The notes under the pieces were generated by a model. That model was not told the origin of the DNA. It did no database searches and saw only the letters and a list, made by a program, of their open reading frames with translations. The position numbers were made by a program, and so were the translations under genes. Shown here piece by piece: positions 1 to 13,294 of a stretch of DNA of 49,613 nt (position 1 is its first letter; each line of letters starts with the position of its first letter). This DNA is from Acephala macrosclerotiorum. Taxonomy: Eukaryota > Ascomycota > Leotiomycetes > Helotiales > Mollisiaceae. The stretch lies in contig MU119546.1 in NCBI GenBank assembly GCA_014904845.1, positions 1 through 49,613 of the forward strand. Reading direction: 5' to 3'.

Positions 1-94
1 TAATTTATTTAATTTATTTAATTTATTTAATTTATTTAATTTATTTAATTTATTTAATTTATTTAATTTATTTAATTTATTTAATTTATTTAAT
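1..94. repeat. 9-bp tandem repeat, about ten copies (TAATTTATT)n
   Basis: About ten uninterrupted copies of a 9-bp unit run from the window edge to about position 94, where they pass into TTCGTTCGAATTTTCGG. The same microsatellite lies about 1 kb inside other R1 copies on the opposite strand (near 7,055-7,085, 15,340-15,375, 21,540-21,565 and 27,650-27,675). There the unit is mixed, as CGAATTAAA or TAAATTAAA, so the original unit probably contained CpG. The array may continue outside the window. Confidence 0.93.
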
Positions 95-1220
95 TCGTTC
101 GAATTTTCGGTATTTTTTTTAATTTGAATTAAAATTCGTTTGTAATTGTTTTTAGCGTTTTGTATTATACGTAGAAAAAATATATTTGTTTATTATAATA
201 ATATTTATAAAAATATTTTCGATTAATATAATTAAATATTATTATTAAAATTTAAAAGATTTTTTTAGTTAATAGAAAAACGTAGTAAAAAACAAGTAAA
301 AACGAGAAAAAATTTATTTAAAATTTAAATAATAATATTTTTTTATTGAAAAATATTTTTTAAAATAAAAATAAAAAGAATTTAATTTGAGATTCGATTG
401 AATTATTTAATCGATAAAAGAATTTTTTTTGTGAAATGTAATTAAAATAGTTTAAATCGAGAAGTATTTATAATTTGTTTCAATTTAAAAAACATTTTAA
501 TGTCAAGTTTTCTTTTTTTGATTTAAAGTTCGATGAAAACTCGAAAATATTTTAAATTTGAAAATAAAAAAATAAATTTATTTGAAAAAGAAATAAATTT
601 GTTTGAAAATTAAAAAAGTTTATATTCGTAGAATAGAAAAGGTATTTAAACTGTTTTAAAATATTGAGAACAATATAAAATTTAAACTTGAAATAAATAA
701 AAAGAGACTACAAATAGAATTGTAGTAAAAATACGCGTATTTCAAATTGCTTTAAAAAATAATTTTCAAGTATTTGAAATTGTTTAAATTATCGAAGCAT
801 TTTATGTTTTTTTTTTGAACTTTTTAAAAAAAGTAAAAGTTTAAAGAGTAATCGTTTTTTGTTTGAATTTGATTAATTATATTTATAGTAAGTAAATAAA
901 ATTTAATTAGTTTAAATTTCATATGAAATCAATTGAAAAGAATCAATTAAAATAATCGAGAGTTCGAGGAATAAAGATAAAGATAAGAAGAAAAAATGAA
1001 TAATAAATAAATAAATAGAGTTTTGAATTGTAAAAAATAAATAATTGAATAAATAATTTTCAGATAAATAAGTAGTCCCGTGCGAAATCCGAGCTTATAA
1101 TCTGTTAAAAAATATAAAATAAGTATTTATTGTTTTTTTTTTTTTTTTTTGTTATTGATATGTAAAAAAAACGAAGTCTCCTTATATACAAAAAAAGTGA
1201 AAAGAGTTTCATTTTGATAT
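1..1220 (-). repeat. R1 repeat copy a, terminal 1.2 kb (minus orientation, cut by window edge)
   Basis: The reverse complement of this stretch aligns by eye with the first kilobase of the plus-strand R1 units. For example, 1,060-1,220 matches 13,295-13,450 reversed, and 95-250 matches about 6,905-7,060 reversed. The conserved terminus is the TTTCATTTTGATAT end at 1,207-1,220. This is the least mutated version of the R1 end: it keeps words such as GTAGTCCCGTGCGAAATCCG and GAAGTCTCC that are degraded in other copies. Outside CpG, surviving G is far commoner than C, the mirror image of the plus-strand copies, as expected for an inverted copy. No reading frame survives. The element class is not identifiable from what remains. 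Confidence 0.85.
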
Positions 1221-2114
1221 AATCGACTATTTCGAGCTTTGTTTATAAATTTACGAACTTACGAGCTTTTAATCGATCGCATTAACAATTTCATTATTTC
1301 CTTTACTCGACTCGAGAAATAAACGATTTTACGATAGCCTGGTAATTTACTTTCGAGTTTACCGTCGATATTACCACTCTAATAATAATAAGTCTCTCGA
1401 TTTTCAATCATATATCACGAAAACAACAACACTAAAAGCAATTATACTTAATCTACTATATAGCAATTATTACCAACGTTTTTAATTCGATACAATTATT
1501 TAAACTCCAATTCCAATTACTCGTTAAACTTTTCAACTTTTCTCGTATTACTAATATATTTTTACAAAACGAATACATTAGATTTTTAGTATATCGAATA
1601 TTACGCATATATCGACTTAATACAATTTTAATTCATCGAAAGAATAAACTACTTTTAAAACGTACTCTCGATATTTATATTCTTTTAATATTTTTAATGT
1701 TTTTAATATTTTGAATACGTGGTTTTTGATTGACTCGAAACTTATAAATATCGAGTTTAAAAAAATTTCTCTATTTTTAATCTCAAGTATTAATAGTTAT
1801 GTAGTAATAATAAACTATTAATATTCTTTTAAATTAAACGCTTTCTATTTATTTATTTGTATTTAGATTCGTTTTTTTAATTGAAAAAAAAACTTGTTTT
1901 ATACGATTAAAAAAAGCGATTTTTTTTTAAAAAGAAAATTGCTAATATCGATTTATAAAACACGTGTTTTATTACGTGACAATTAATTTCGCTCTCGTTT
2001 TAATTTTTTCTTTCTTATATATATTTCTATAAAACTCTCTCTTCGAAAAAATATATTAAACAAAATAAATCAAAAATAGAAAAAGTAAAATTTCAATATT
2101 AGTAATTCGTTTAA
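1221..2114. other. Less mutated spacer between two inverted R1 fragments, no gene seen
   Basis: I found no counterpart of this stretch in the other R1 copies by eye. It follows directly after the R1 terminus and ends where similarity to the far part of R1 begins. Roughly 1,230-1,600 keeps non-CpG cytosines (CTCGACTCGAG, AACAACAACAC, TACCACTCT) and words such as GATAGCCTGG, so it is less eroded than its surroundings. From about 1,650 on it becomes ordinary AT-rich DNA. It contains no open frame of useful length. It could be flanking host DNA, part of another element, or an R1 region lost from the other copies. Confidence 0.55.
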
Positions 2115-5100
2115 TATTATTTAAACCTTTGTATATCGACAAATATCGATATATTTAATTCGAATATAAAATTAAAAAATTTTCGTAAATATAATAATAT
2201 TTTAATTATTTTTATAAATAATAATAATACTCGTATTTAAATCGCTAAAATTAATTTATTTAAAAAAAATTTAAAATTATTTTTTAATTATATTTATTTA
2301 TTTAATTTACTCGATTTTATAAAATAAATAAAAACTATAAATTAGCGTTTAACGAACTAATTAATAATTGTCGATTGTATATTAAAAACGTAATTAAATA
2401 TCGATCGTTTAATATTATAATTGTCGATTTAATCGAAATTAATATAATTTTCAAATAATTAAATCGATTCTCGAAAAATTAAATTTATATCGAATATATT
2501 TTAAATATATTAAAAAAAAAATTATTATTTTTATATATATTTCGATCGAATTCGAAACGAATCGATTAACGATTAAAATAATATAAATAAAATCGAGTCG
2601 CGTATCGAATATAGCGTATATAAAAAAAATCAATAATAAATTAATATATTCGTTAAAAAAAAAGCGATATTTAATAATTTTTTTCGATTAAAATTAAATA
2701 AATTATTAATTTTATTAAAATATTAATAATAAAATAAATCGATATATTATTATATTCGAGAATTTTTTAAAAATAAATTATTTATAAAAAACTAAAAAAG
2801 TAGTAAAAATAATTTCGAATAATTTTTATATTTAAATAAAAATAATATAAATCGAAATCGAATATATAAAAATAAAAACTAAAAAACTTTTTAATAATAT
2901 TAATATTTTTTCGTAAATTATTAATAATAAAAAAATCGTTAATATAAATATTAATAATATTATTTTTTTAGTAAAAAAATAAAAATATTAATATTAAAAA
3001 ATTTAAAATTTTATTTCGAGAAAAAATCAATAAAAATATTATATTATATATAAAATAATTATTTAAAACTATATAAAACTTTATTTAATTTAAATTTTTT
3101 TAAAACGCTATATTTAATAAATAAATCGATATAAATTTTAATATCGATTTTTTCGTAAAAAAAAATCGATTTTATATTTATTTAATTAATTTTTTAATTA
3201 CAAATAATAGTAAAAATAAAAATAATTTTATAATTTATCGATTTTATTATCGAGATAAAAATCTTAAAAAAATCGATTTTTTTTTATTACTCGAAATCGC
3301 GAATTATTTATTGTATTTTATATTGTAAAAAAAAAATTATAACGTTATATTTAATTCGAAATATTTATTTTTTAATAAGTAATTTATAATTATTCGAATA
3401 TTTTATTTTTATTTATATTTCATTTTTTATTAAAAAAAAAAAATTTTTATATTATCGTTTTTTATTATTTTTATTACAAATAATTTATAATTTATTCGAA
3501 TATTCGAAGTTCGAAAAATTCGTTCAAATTCGTATAATCAAAAAATAATAATAAAAAATATTTATTATAAAATGCGAAAATAATAATAATAATAATAATA
3601 AAATTATACGCGTTAATAATAAATTTAATATAAAAAAAATTTAAATCGAAAAAATCGAAAAATTATTAAAAATACGAATAATTAAAAAAAAAACAATAAA
3701 ACGATTCGATTTAATATCGAAATTTATTTTATTTTTAATAAATAAAATAAACGTAATTTTTCGAAAACAAAAATATTATAAATATTTTTATTATTTTTCG
3801 AATTCGTTTTTTATATCGAATAATATATAATATTCGTTTTCGAAATTTTTTTTAATAAATCGATAAAATTAAAAAAATTTAATTATTAAAAATAAAATAA
3901 AAATAAAATAAATCGATTTTATTATCAATATTTAAATTAAATTTCGATTTTTAAATATAATTTTTTTTTATTATTCGAAAAAATAAAAAAAAAATTAATA
4001 AAAAATTGTTCGATCAAAAAGCGTTTTAATCGAGTTTAATTGAAAAAAATTTACATTAAAAGTTTAATCGATAATTTATATAAAAATAATAAAAAGATTT
4101 AATAATTATAAATCGAAAATATAATCGAAAAACGAAAAATTATTAATTTTATATTATTAAATAAACGATTAATATTTTTAAAATAAAAAAATAAATTATT
4201 ATAAAATAAAAAAATAAATTAATTTAAACGAATTCGATTTTAAACGATAGAAAATAAATAATAATAAAATAATTAGTTTTATGTAATCGATAAATTAATT
4301 TTTCGTTATTAATCGTTTTTTTTTACGATTTAAATCGAATAAAAATATCGAAATAAATAAATAAAATAAAATAACGAGTTTCGATACGAATTTTAACGTT
4401 AAAATTTTTTTTAATAATTTAATCGAATTTATAAAATAATTTATAAATTATCGAAACTCGTATTTATATTTATTTTTTTTAAAAAAAAATTATTTTAAAA
4501 AATGCGTTTAATTTTTTTAATTAAAATCGCTCGAATAATCGATTATTTAATTTTAAAATTTTATTATAAAAAAATTTATATTTAATTAAAAAATTTTAAA
4601 TAATTTTATTTCGATTTTTTTAATTTTTATTAAAATTATAATAATAAATAATAAAATCGAAAGTTTTAATATAATTATAATTAAAAAATTTATTGTATTA
4701 CGCTTCGAATAATAATATAATTAAAAATAAAAATAATACGCATATTTAATCGTTTTCGATTAAAATTTAAAATCGAAATTAATTTTTTTAAACAGTTTAA
4801 TTAAATTATTCGAATAAATCGTATATTTCTAATAAATATAATTCGATAAATTTTTAATCGATTTCGTTTTTTTAAAAACTTTATAAAATTTATTAATTAC
4901 ATATTTTTTTTAATTATTATTTTATAATTGTTTAATTATTTAGTTTTTATTTCAATACTCGAAATAATTTAAACGAATAAAATTTTCATTTAATTAAAAG
5001 TTTAATTATTAAAATAGTAATTACTATAAAATAATACGAAAAAAATTATTGGATTTAATTAAAAAATTAAAATTTATTTTATATAATAATATTAATTTCA

Positions 5101-5698
5101 TATGATAATATTAATTTTATATAATAATATTAATTTTATATAATAATATTAATTTTATATTTATCGATTATTTATAAGATTAAATTTTCGTAAAATTAAA
5201 AACGAAATTTTTTATTTTTAAAAAATTAAAAAATCGAAATAAAATTATATAATTTTATAAACGAATATTATTTAACGTTAATAAAAATAAATATTAGTAG
5301 TTTATTATTTGAATTTAAAATTGAGAATTGAGATTAAAAATTTTTCGATTTTTTCGAATTTAATTTATTTTTTATATTTTCGTATAATTCGAAATTATTA
5401 AATCAAAAATTAATAAATTAAAATCGATTTATAATAACGTAATTAATATAATCGATATTAACGATTTAATTATTTTTAAAAATTTAATAAAAACGAAAAA
5501 AAACTATATTAAATAAAAAAGAAATAAAAACCAAAAAAAAGCAAATATAAAAATCGATTTATTATCGATAATTAAAAATTAGAAATTAGAAATTATAATT
5601 ATAATCGTATCAATAAATTTTATAAACAGAATAAAAAACGATATAAATTCAATCGAAAATTTTAATTTTTTCGAAAATAAATTTTTTACGTTATTCGA

Positions 5699-5729
<31 letters not shown>

Positions 5730-6090
5730 TTATATTTTTTTTAAAATAAAACTATTTAATAAAATATTTAATTTTAATATTAATAATAAACAAATTTTAT
5801 TATTATTTTTCGTTAATCGTTTTTTAAATTATTGTATTTTATTCGATTATAAGATTTTTAAATATTTAAATAAAATTGTAAATTTATTAAAATATCGTGA
5901 TAAAAAATTTATATATAAATTTAAATTTTTAAAAAATTAAAAAATTAATTAAACGAATATAAAAATTAATATTTTATAAAAGATTTTTAATTCGTTATTA
6001 ATTTAAAAAAATTAATTTAAAAAATTAATAATATTTTTATATTCGATTAAAATAAAAACGTAAAAAGGCATAATAAAATCCATTAATTTT
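2115..6090 (-). repeat. R1 repeat copy b, truncated at both ends (minus orientation)
   Basis: The reverse complement is collinear with about 8,140-12,440 of R1 copy c. Landmarks: 2,195-2,370 matches 12,180-12,350; 2,430-2,640 matches 11,890-12,130; the conserved ATATAGCG word and its flank near 3,100-3,150 match 11,390-11,440; 4,140-4,190 matches about 10,320-10,380; 5,950-6,085 matches 8,150-8,290. It lacks the R1 start region and stops about 10 bp before the start of the next, oppositely oriented copy. An open frame on the minus strand at 2,451-2,633 is compositional noise. It is heavily RIP-like, with C and G kept almost only in CpG. Confidence 0.85.
5081..5156. repeat. 19-bp tandem repeat, four copies
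   Basis: Four adjacent 19-bp units with the core ATAATATTAATTTT occupy 5,081-5,156. The first two units differ from the last two by a single base each. They lie inside R1 copy b. The matching part of copy c (about 9,070-9,110) shows only one such word by eye, so this looks like a local expansion in this copy. Confidence 0.85.
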
Positions 6091-6099
6091 TTAGTTTTA

Positions 6100-6299
6100 A
6101 TATTAAAATAAAACTTTTTTTACTTTTTTTGTATATAAGAAAATTTCGCTTTTTTTTATATACATAATAAAAAATACTCATTTTATACTTTTTAATAAAT
6201 TATAAACTCGGATTTCGTATAGAATTATTTATTTATTTGAGAATTATTTATTTAATTATTTATTTTTTATAATTCGAAATTTTATTCACTTTTTATTAT

Positions 6300-6336
<37 letters not shown>

Positions 6337-9300
6337 CTCGAATTTTCAATTACTTCAATTAATTTTTTTTAATTAATTTCACATAAAATTCAAATCAATT
6401 AAATTCTATTTACTTACTATAAATATAATTAATTAAATTCAAGCAAAAAACGATTATTTTTTAAATTTTTATTTTTTTTAAAAAATTCAAAAAAATATAA
6501 AATATTTCAATAATTTAAACAATTTCAAATACTCAAAAATTATTTTTTAAAACAATTTAAAAAAAATTTTTTTATTATAATTTTATTTATAATTTTTTTT
6601 ATTTATTTTAGATTTAAATTTTATATTATTTTTAGTATATTAAAATAATTTAAATAATTTTTTTATTTTACAAATATAAATTTTTTTAATCGTTAAATAA
6701 ATTTTTTTTTTTAAATAAATCTATTTTTTCGTTTTTAAATTTAAAACATTTTCGAGTTTTTATCGAATTTTAAATTAAAATTTTTTTTTTAATATTAAAA
6801 TATTTTTTAATAAAAAATTTTATTATTCAAATTTTAAACGGATTTTCTTTTATTTTTACTTATTTTTTATCGCGCTTTTTTATTAACTAAAAAAACTTTT
6901 TAAATTCTAATAATAATATTCGATTATATTAATCGAAAATATGCTTATAAATATTATTACAACAATTAAATATATTTTTTTTACGTACAATATAAAATAC
7001 TAAAATCAATTATAAACGAATTTAATTCAAATTAAAAAAAATATTAAAAACTCGAGCGAATTAAACGAATTAAATAAATTAAATAAAATTAAAAAAATTA
7101 AAAAAAATATAAAATCAATAAAACGTCACATTTTACATTTTTTAATTATATTTCTTATAAAAAAACACTTTTTTAATTCGAACAATCGCAATTTCAATAT
7201 CGTTTTACGCAATAAAATTTCAATTAATAATTTTATTATTTCAAGAATACTATTTAAAATACGTTTAATATTTTTATTAATATTCTCAATAAAATTTACA
7301 ATTTAATATTAATTACGAATAATAATAATAATATTCTTTCGTTTACAAACGTTAATTTCTAAAAAAAAATTACGTTTTTTTTTTAAATTCTATAAATATT
7401 TTCGATTTTACAATATATAAACTATTTTTAAACATCGAAATAATTATTCGTAATTTTCAATTATTTATTAAACGAATTTTTTTATTTTTAAATTTATTTT
7501 CAAATTTTTTTTTTTTTTCGTAAAATCTTTTATTATTAACAAAAAAAAACGAATCTAATTAATCGTAAACTAATTTAAAACTTATTTTTAAACGATTAAA
7601 AAATTTTTATTAATATTTTTATTTTGTACTTATAACGAATTTAAAAAAAAAAATTTAATATTATATTTTATTTTTCAAATCAAAATCTCATTTATCGATA
7701 CACACAATTCATATAATTATATTCGACTTTAAATAATAATTTAAAAAATTAAAATATTTACAAAAAATTTCTTTTTTAATTTCATTTTAATTCTTAAAAA
7801 TAAAAAAAACTAATTCGATTTTTATCGTAAAATCAACAAATTTTTCATTATAAACAATTTTAATTACATTATATAATAATTATTTAAATTATATTTAATT
7901 ATAAAATTTAAATTTAAAAATAATATAATTAATACAAAAAAACTTATTTATAAAACGAAATACAATAAATAATTTCTATTTAAAATAATATATAATAAAA
8001 AAATACTTATTTAAAAAAAAATTAATATCGAAATTATTTTATTATTAAAAATCGATACAAATATAATAATTAAAAAAAAAAAATTTTAATTAAATTTATC
8101 GAATATTAAATACTTTTTATTTAAAACAATTTATTAAAACAAAAAAATTAATTAATTTTATTACGCATTTTTATATTTTTATTTTAATCGAATACAAAAA
8201 TATTATCGATTTCTCGAATTAATTTTTTTAAATTAACAATAAATTAAAAAATCTTTATAAAATAAACATTTTTATATTCGTTTAATTAATTCTATAATTT
8301 TTTTAAAAACTTAAATCCACATATAAAATCTTTATTACAATCTTTTAATAAATTTACAATTTCATTTAAATATTTAATAATTTTACAATCAAATAAAATA
8401 TAATAATTTAAAAAATATTTAACGAAAAATAATAATAAAATTCGTTTATTATTAATATTAAAATCGCTTTTATAATTAACGATTATTTATTAAACACTTA
8501 AAATTTTTATAATTATTACAAAAAATCATATTATATTAAAATCAAATATTTTATTAAATATTCTTATTTTAAAAAAAAATTTAATATTAAAAAAAAAATT
8601 TAAAATATTTAATCGAATTTATATCGTTTTTTATTCTATTTATAGAATTTATTAATACAATTATAATTATAATTTATAATTTATAATTATTAATAATAAA
8701 TCAATTTTTATATTTACTTTTTTTTTATTTTATTTTTTTATTCGATATAATTTTTTTTCGTTTTTATTAAATTTCTTAAAAACGATTAAATTATTAATAC
8801 TAATTATATTAATTATATTATTATAAATCGATTTCAATTTATTAATTTTTAATTTAATAATTTCAAATTATATAAAAATATAAAAAATTAAATTAAATTT
8901 AAAAAAATTAAAAAAAATTTAATTTCGATTTTAAATTCAAATAATAAATTAATAATATTTATTTTTACTAATATTAAATAATATTTGTTTATAAAATTAT
9001 ATAATTTTATTTCAATTTTTCAATTTTTTATTTATAATTTTACGAAAACTCAATCTTATAAATAATTAATAAATATAAAATTAATATTATTATACGAAAT
9101 AATTCTTAATTTCTCGATTAAATCGAATAATTTTTTTTATATTATTTTACAATAATCGCTATTTTAATAATTAAAATTTCGATTAAATCAAATTTTTATT
9201 TATTTAAATTATTTGAAATTAATATAATCGTTTAAAATAAATTCATTTAATATAATTATATAAATTATTTCAATATTTAAAGACTTAATAAATTTTCAAT

Positions 9301-12300
9301 CGATTTTATAATAAAATCTAAAAATAAACTATATATTTATAATATATATATTATACAAAAAAATAAATAAAAAGCGTATAATTATTTTATTAAATCGAAA
9401 AAAATATTCAATAAAATTAATTTATTTTAATATAATCAATTTAATTTTTATTAAAAAATTTAATAATAATCGATTTTTCGTTACGTTTATATATAATAAA
9501 ATTAAATTAATACAAATATATATTATTAAATTTAAAAATAAAATTACAAATTATTTTATTTATTTTAAAAATTATTTCAAATATTAAAATAAAAAATAAT
9601 TAATTAAACAATTATAAAATAATAAAAAATATATATATATAATTAATAAATTTTATAAAAAAATTTTAAAAAAAAAAAATCGATTAAAAATTTATCGAAT
9701 TATATTTATTAAAAATAAATAATTTATTTAAACGATTTAAAAAAATTATTTAAAAAATTCGATTTTTTTTTAAAAAAAATTAATTTTTAATTTTTAATTA
9801 AAAACGATTAAATACGCGTATTATTTCTATTTTTAATTATATTATTTTATAATTAATATATTATCGTTTAAAATATAATACAATAAAAAATTTAATTATA
9901 ATTATATTAAAATTTTTGATTTTATTAATTATTATTACAATTTTAATAAAAATTAAATATAAAAAAAACACTTTATATAAAATTTTAAAATCAAACGATT
10001 ATATTGTTTAAATAATTTCAATTAAAAAAATTAAATGCGTTTTTTAAAATAAATTTACTTTAAAAAACAAATACAAATACGAGTTTCAATAATTTATAAA
10101 TTATTTTATAAATTTAATCAAATTATTAATCTTTTTTCTAATATTGAAATTCGTATCGAAATTTATTATTTTATTTTATTTATTTATTTCGATATTTTTA
10201 CTTAATTTAAATCGCAAAAAAAAAACAATTAATAACGAAAAACTAGTTTATTAATTACATAAAATCAATTATTTTACTATTATTTACTTTCGATTATTTA
10301 AAATCGAATTCGCTTGAATTAATTTATTTTTTTAAAAATATTAATCGTTTATTTAATAATATAAAATTAACAATTTTTCGTTTTTCGATTCTATTTTCAA
10401 TTTATAATTATTAAATCGTTTTATCGTTTTTATATAAACTATTAATTAAATTTTTAACGTAAAATTTTTTCGATTAGATTTAATTAAAATATTTTTTAAT
10501 TAAACAATTTTTCGTTAAAATTTTTTTAATTTTCTTAAATAATAAAAAAAAACTATATTTAAAAATCGAAATTTAATTCAAATATCGATAATAAAATCAA
10601 TTTATTCAATTTTATTTTTTATTTTTAATAATTAAATTTTTTTAATTTTATTAATTTATTAAATTTTTTTTATTTTTAACGATTAAATTTTTTTAATTTA
10701 ATCGAAAAAAAATTCAAAAACGAGTATTATATATTATTTAATACAAAAAACGAATACGAAAAACAATAAAAATATTTATAATATTCTTATTTTCAAAAAA
10801 TTATATTTATTTCATTTATTGAAAACGAATCAAATTTTAATATCGAATCAAATTATTTTACAATTTTTTGTAATTATTTATACTTTTAATAATTTTTCGA
10901 TTTTTTTAATTTAAATTTTTTTTATATTAAATTTATTATTAACGCGTATAATATTTTTTTATTTTTATTTTTCACATTTTACAACGAGTACTCTTTATTT
11001 TCTTTTTTCGATTATACGAATTCAAATAAAATTTTCGAATTTTAAATACTTAAATAAATTATAAATTATTCGTAATAAAAATAATAAAAAATAATAATAC
11101 AAAAAATATATATATTTTTAATAAAAAAAAAATGTAAATAAAAATAAAATATTCGAATAATTATAAATTACTTATAAAAATTTTTTTTAAATTAAACGTA
11201 ATATTATAAAAAAAAAATTTATAATATAAAATACAATAAATAATTCGCGATTTTAAATAATAAAAAAAATCGATTTTTATAAAACTTTTATTTTAATAAT
11301 AAAATCGATAAATTATAAAATTATTTTTAATTTTATTACTATTTATAATTAAAAAATTAATTAAATAAATATAAATTTTTTTTTTTTATAAAAAAATCGA
11401 TATTAAAATTTATATCGATTTATTTATTAAATATAGCGTTTTAAAAACAATTAAACTAAATAAAACTCTATATAATTTCAAATAATTACTTCGTATATAA
11501 TATAATTTTTTTATTAATTTTTTTTAAAAATAAAATTTCAAATCTTTTAATATTAATATTTTTATTTTTTATCGAAAAAATACAATTATTACTATTTATA
11601 TTAACGACTTTTTTATTACTAATAATTCACGAAAAAATATTGATATTATTAAAAAATCTCTTAATTTTTATTTTTATATATTCAATCTCGATTTATATTA
11701 TTTTTATTTAAATATAAAAATTATTTAAAATTATTTTTACTATTTGTTTTATTTTTTATAAATCGTTTATCTTTGAAAAATCTTTAAAAACAATAATATA
11801 TCGATTTATTTTACTATTAATACTTTAATAAAGCTAACGATTTAATTAATTTTAATTAAAAAAAAAACTATTAAATATCGTTTTTTTTCAATGAATATAT
11901 TAATTTATTATCAATTTTTTTATATATATTATATTCGATATGCGATTCGATTTTATTTATATTGTTTTAATCGTTAATCGATTCGTTTTAAATTCGATCA
12001 AAATACATATAAAAACAATAAAAAAAATCTTTTAATATATTCAAAATATATTTAATATAAATATAATTTTCTAAAAATCGATTTAATTACTCGAAAACTA
12101 TATTAATTTTAATTAAATCAATAATCGAAATATTAAATAATCGATATTCGATTATATTTTCAATATAAAATCAATGATTATTAATTAATTCGTCAAACGT
12201 TAATCTACAATTTTTTTTTTATTCTATAAAATTAAATATATCGAACAAACAAATATAATTAAAAAAACCATCTAATTTTAAAGTTTTTTCAAACAAATTA

Positions 12301-12882
12301 ATTCTAGCGATTCAAATACACATTACTATTATTTATAAAAACAATTAAAATATTATTATATTTACAAAAAATCTTTAATTTTACGCTCGAATTAAATATA
12401 TTAATATTTAATATTATTTCGTTTATAAAAAAATTACTAAAAAAAAAAAAATTTAAAGTATATTTATATATTATAATAAATTGCAAATAAATTAACGAAA
12501 ATATTATTAAAAAAATAGTTTTAAAAATTTCAAATAATTATAAAAATCGAATAATTTTTATAATTAAATTTTTATTTATTTATCGCTTGATTAATCGTTT
12601 ATAAATTAATTCGAATTCAATTTAAATATATTTAATTACAACGTCGATTTTATTTATATTATTCGAATAATTATTATATAAAATATTTTAAATCAAAATA
12701 AATTTTTTATTTAAAATTGTAATTTTTATTATTAATTTTTATTACTTTTTTTATTTATTATTTATTATTTTTCTATAAACTTTTTTTTTATATAATTTTA
12801 ATTATAATTTATTGAAAATATAATTAAATATCGCATATAATATATAAAAAAATTTATATTCGTTTATTTAAAATATATAAAA
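6100..12882 (+). repeat. R1 repeat copy c, essentially full-length unit of about 6.8 kb
   Basis: This is the most complete plus-strand unit. It opens with a degraded form of the shared start (ATATTAAAATAAAAC), carries a T tract at 6,302-6,336, the 9-bp microsatellite near 7,055-7,085, and the ATATAGCG landmark near 11,430. It ends at the start of the next unit (12,883). Its far end, with AAAATATATAAAAAT, agrees with that of copy g (about 27,378-27,410), which supports a natural unit length close to 6.8 kb. C survives in CpA and CpT as well as CpG, whereas G is almost confined to CpG. No coding frame survives; the minus-strand open frame at 12,304-12,486 is noise. It may be a mobile element or a large tandem satellite unit. 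Confidence 0.85.
6302..6336. repeat. Uninterrupted T tract of about 35 bases
   Basis: A single homopolymer run lies about 200 bp inside R1 copy c. In the less mutated copy a, the matching stretch (about 970-1,000) is a purine tract of GATAAA and GAAGAAAAAA words on the top strand. Copies e and f read as TTTCTATTTCTATTTC-like pyrimidine tracts (about 13,505-13,530 and 14,457-14,480). The pure T tract is therefore probably a homogenised pyrimidine tract, not a retrotransposon poly(A) tail. Confidence 0.9.
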
Positions 12883-13294
12883 ATATCAAAATAAAACCTT
12901 TTCTACTTTTTTTTAAATATAAAAAAAATTCGTTTTTTTATATATTATTAAAAAAAATTTATTTTATATTTTTTAACAATTGAAACGTTTTTTAATCGAA
13001 CGATTTTTTATTAAAAAAAAATTCTATTTTTTCGAATAATAAAAAAAAAACTATATTTAAAAATCGAAATTTAATTCGAATATTAATAATAAAATCGATT
13101 TATTTAAATTTTTTTTTACTTTTGATAATTAAATTTTTTTAATTTTATTAACTTATTAAACTTTTTTTTATTTTTAACAATTAAATTTATTTAATTTAAT
13201 CGAAAAAAATTTAAAAACAAATATCGTATATTATTTAATATAAAAAACGAATTCAAAAAATAATAAAAATATTTATAATATTTTTATCTTTAAA
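12883..13294 (+). repeat. R1 repeat copy d, strongly deleted (about 0.4 kb)
   Basis: The unit starts with ATATCAAAATAAAACC at 12,883 and follows the R1 start for about 100 bp. It then jumps to sequence matching about 18,876-19,175 of copy f (equivalent to roughly 10,500-10,795 of copy c), including the CTATATTTAAAAATCG word. It ends exactly where the next R1 start begins. About 4 kb of the unit is missing from the middle and about 2 kb from the end. Confidence 0.8.

Noticed and set aside
1..94. Telomere repeat at the window edge
   Set aside because: The unit is 9 bp of A and T only, not TTAGGG-like, and the same array occurs internally in other R1 copies.
2451..2633. Minus-strand 60-codon open frame
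   Set aside because: It lies inside a mutated R1 copy, consists of Ile/Phe/Tyr/Asn-type codons forced by AT richness, and is not open in the matching part of other R1 copies.
6302..6336. Poly(A)/poly(T) tail of a retroposon
   Set aside because: The tract is about 200 bp inside the unit, and less mutated copies show a mixed pyrimidine tract there.
12304..12486. Minus-strand 60-codon open frame
   Set aside because: Same composition problem within R1 copy c. There is no recognisable motif and no conservation with copy g at the equivalent place.
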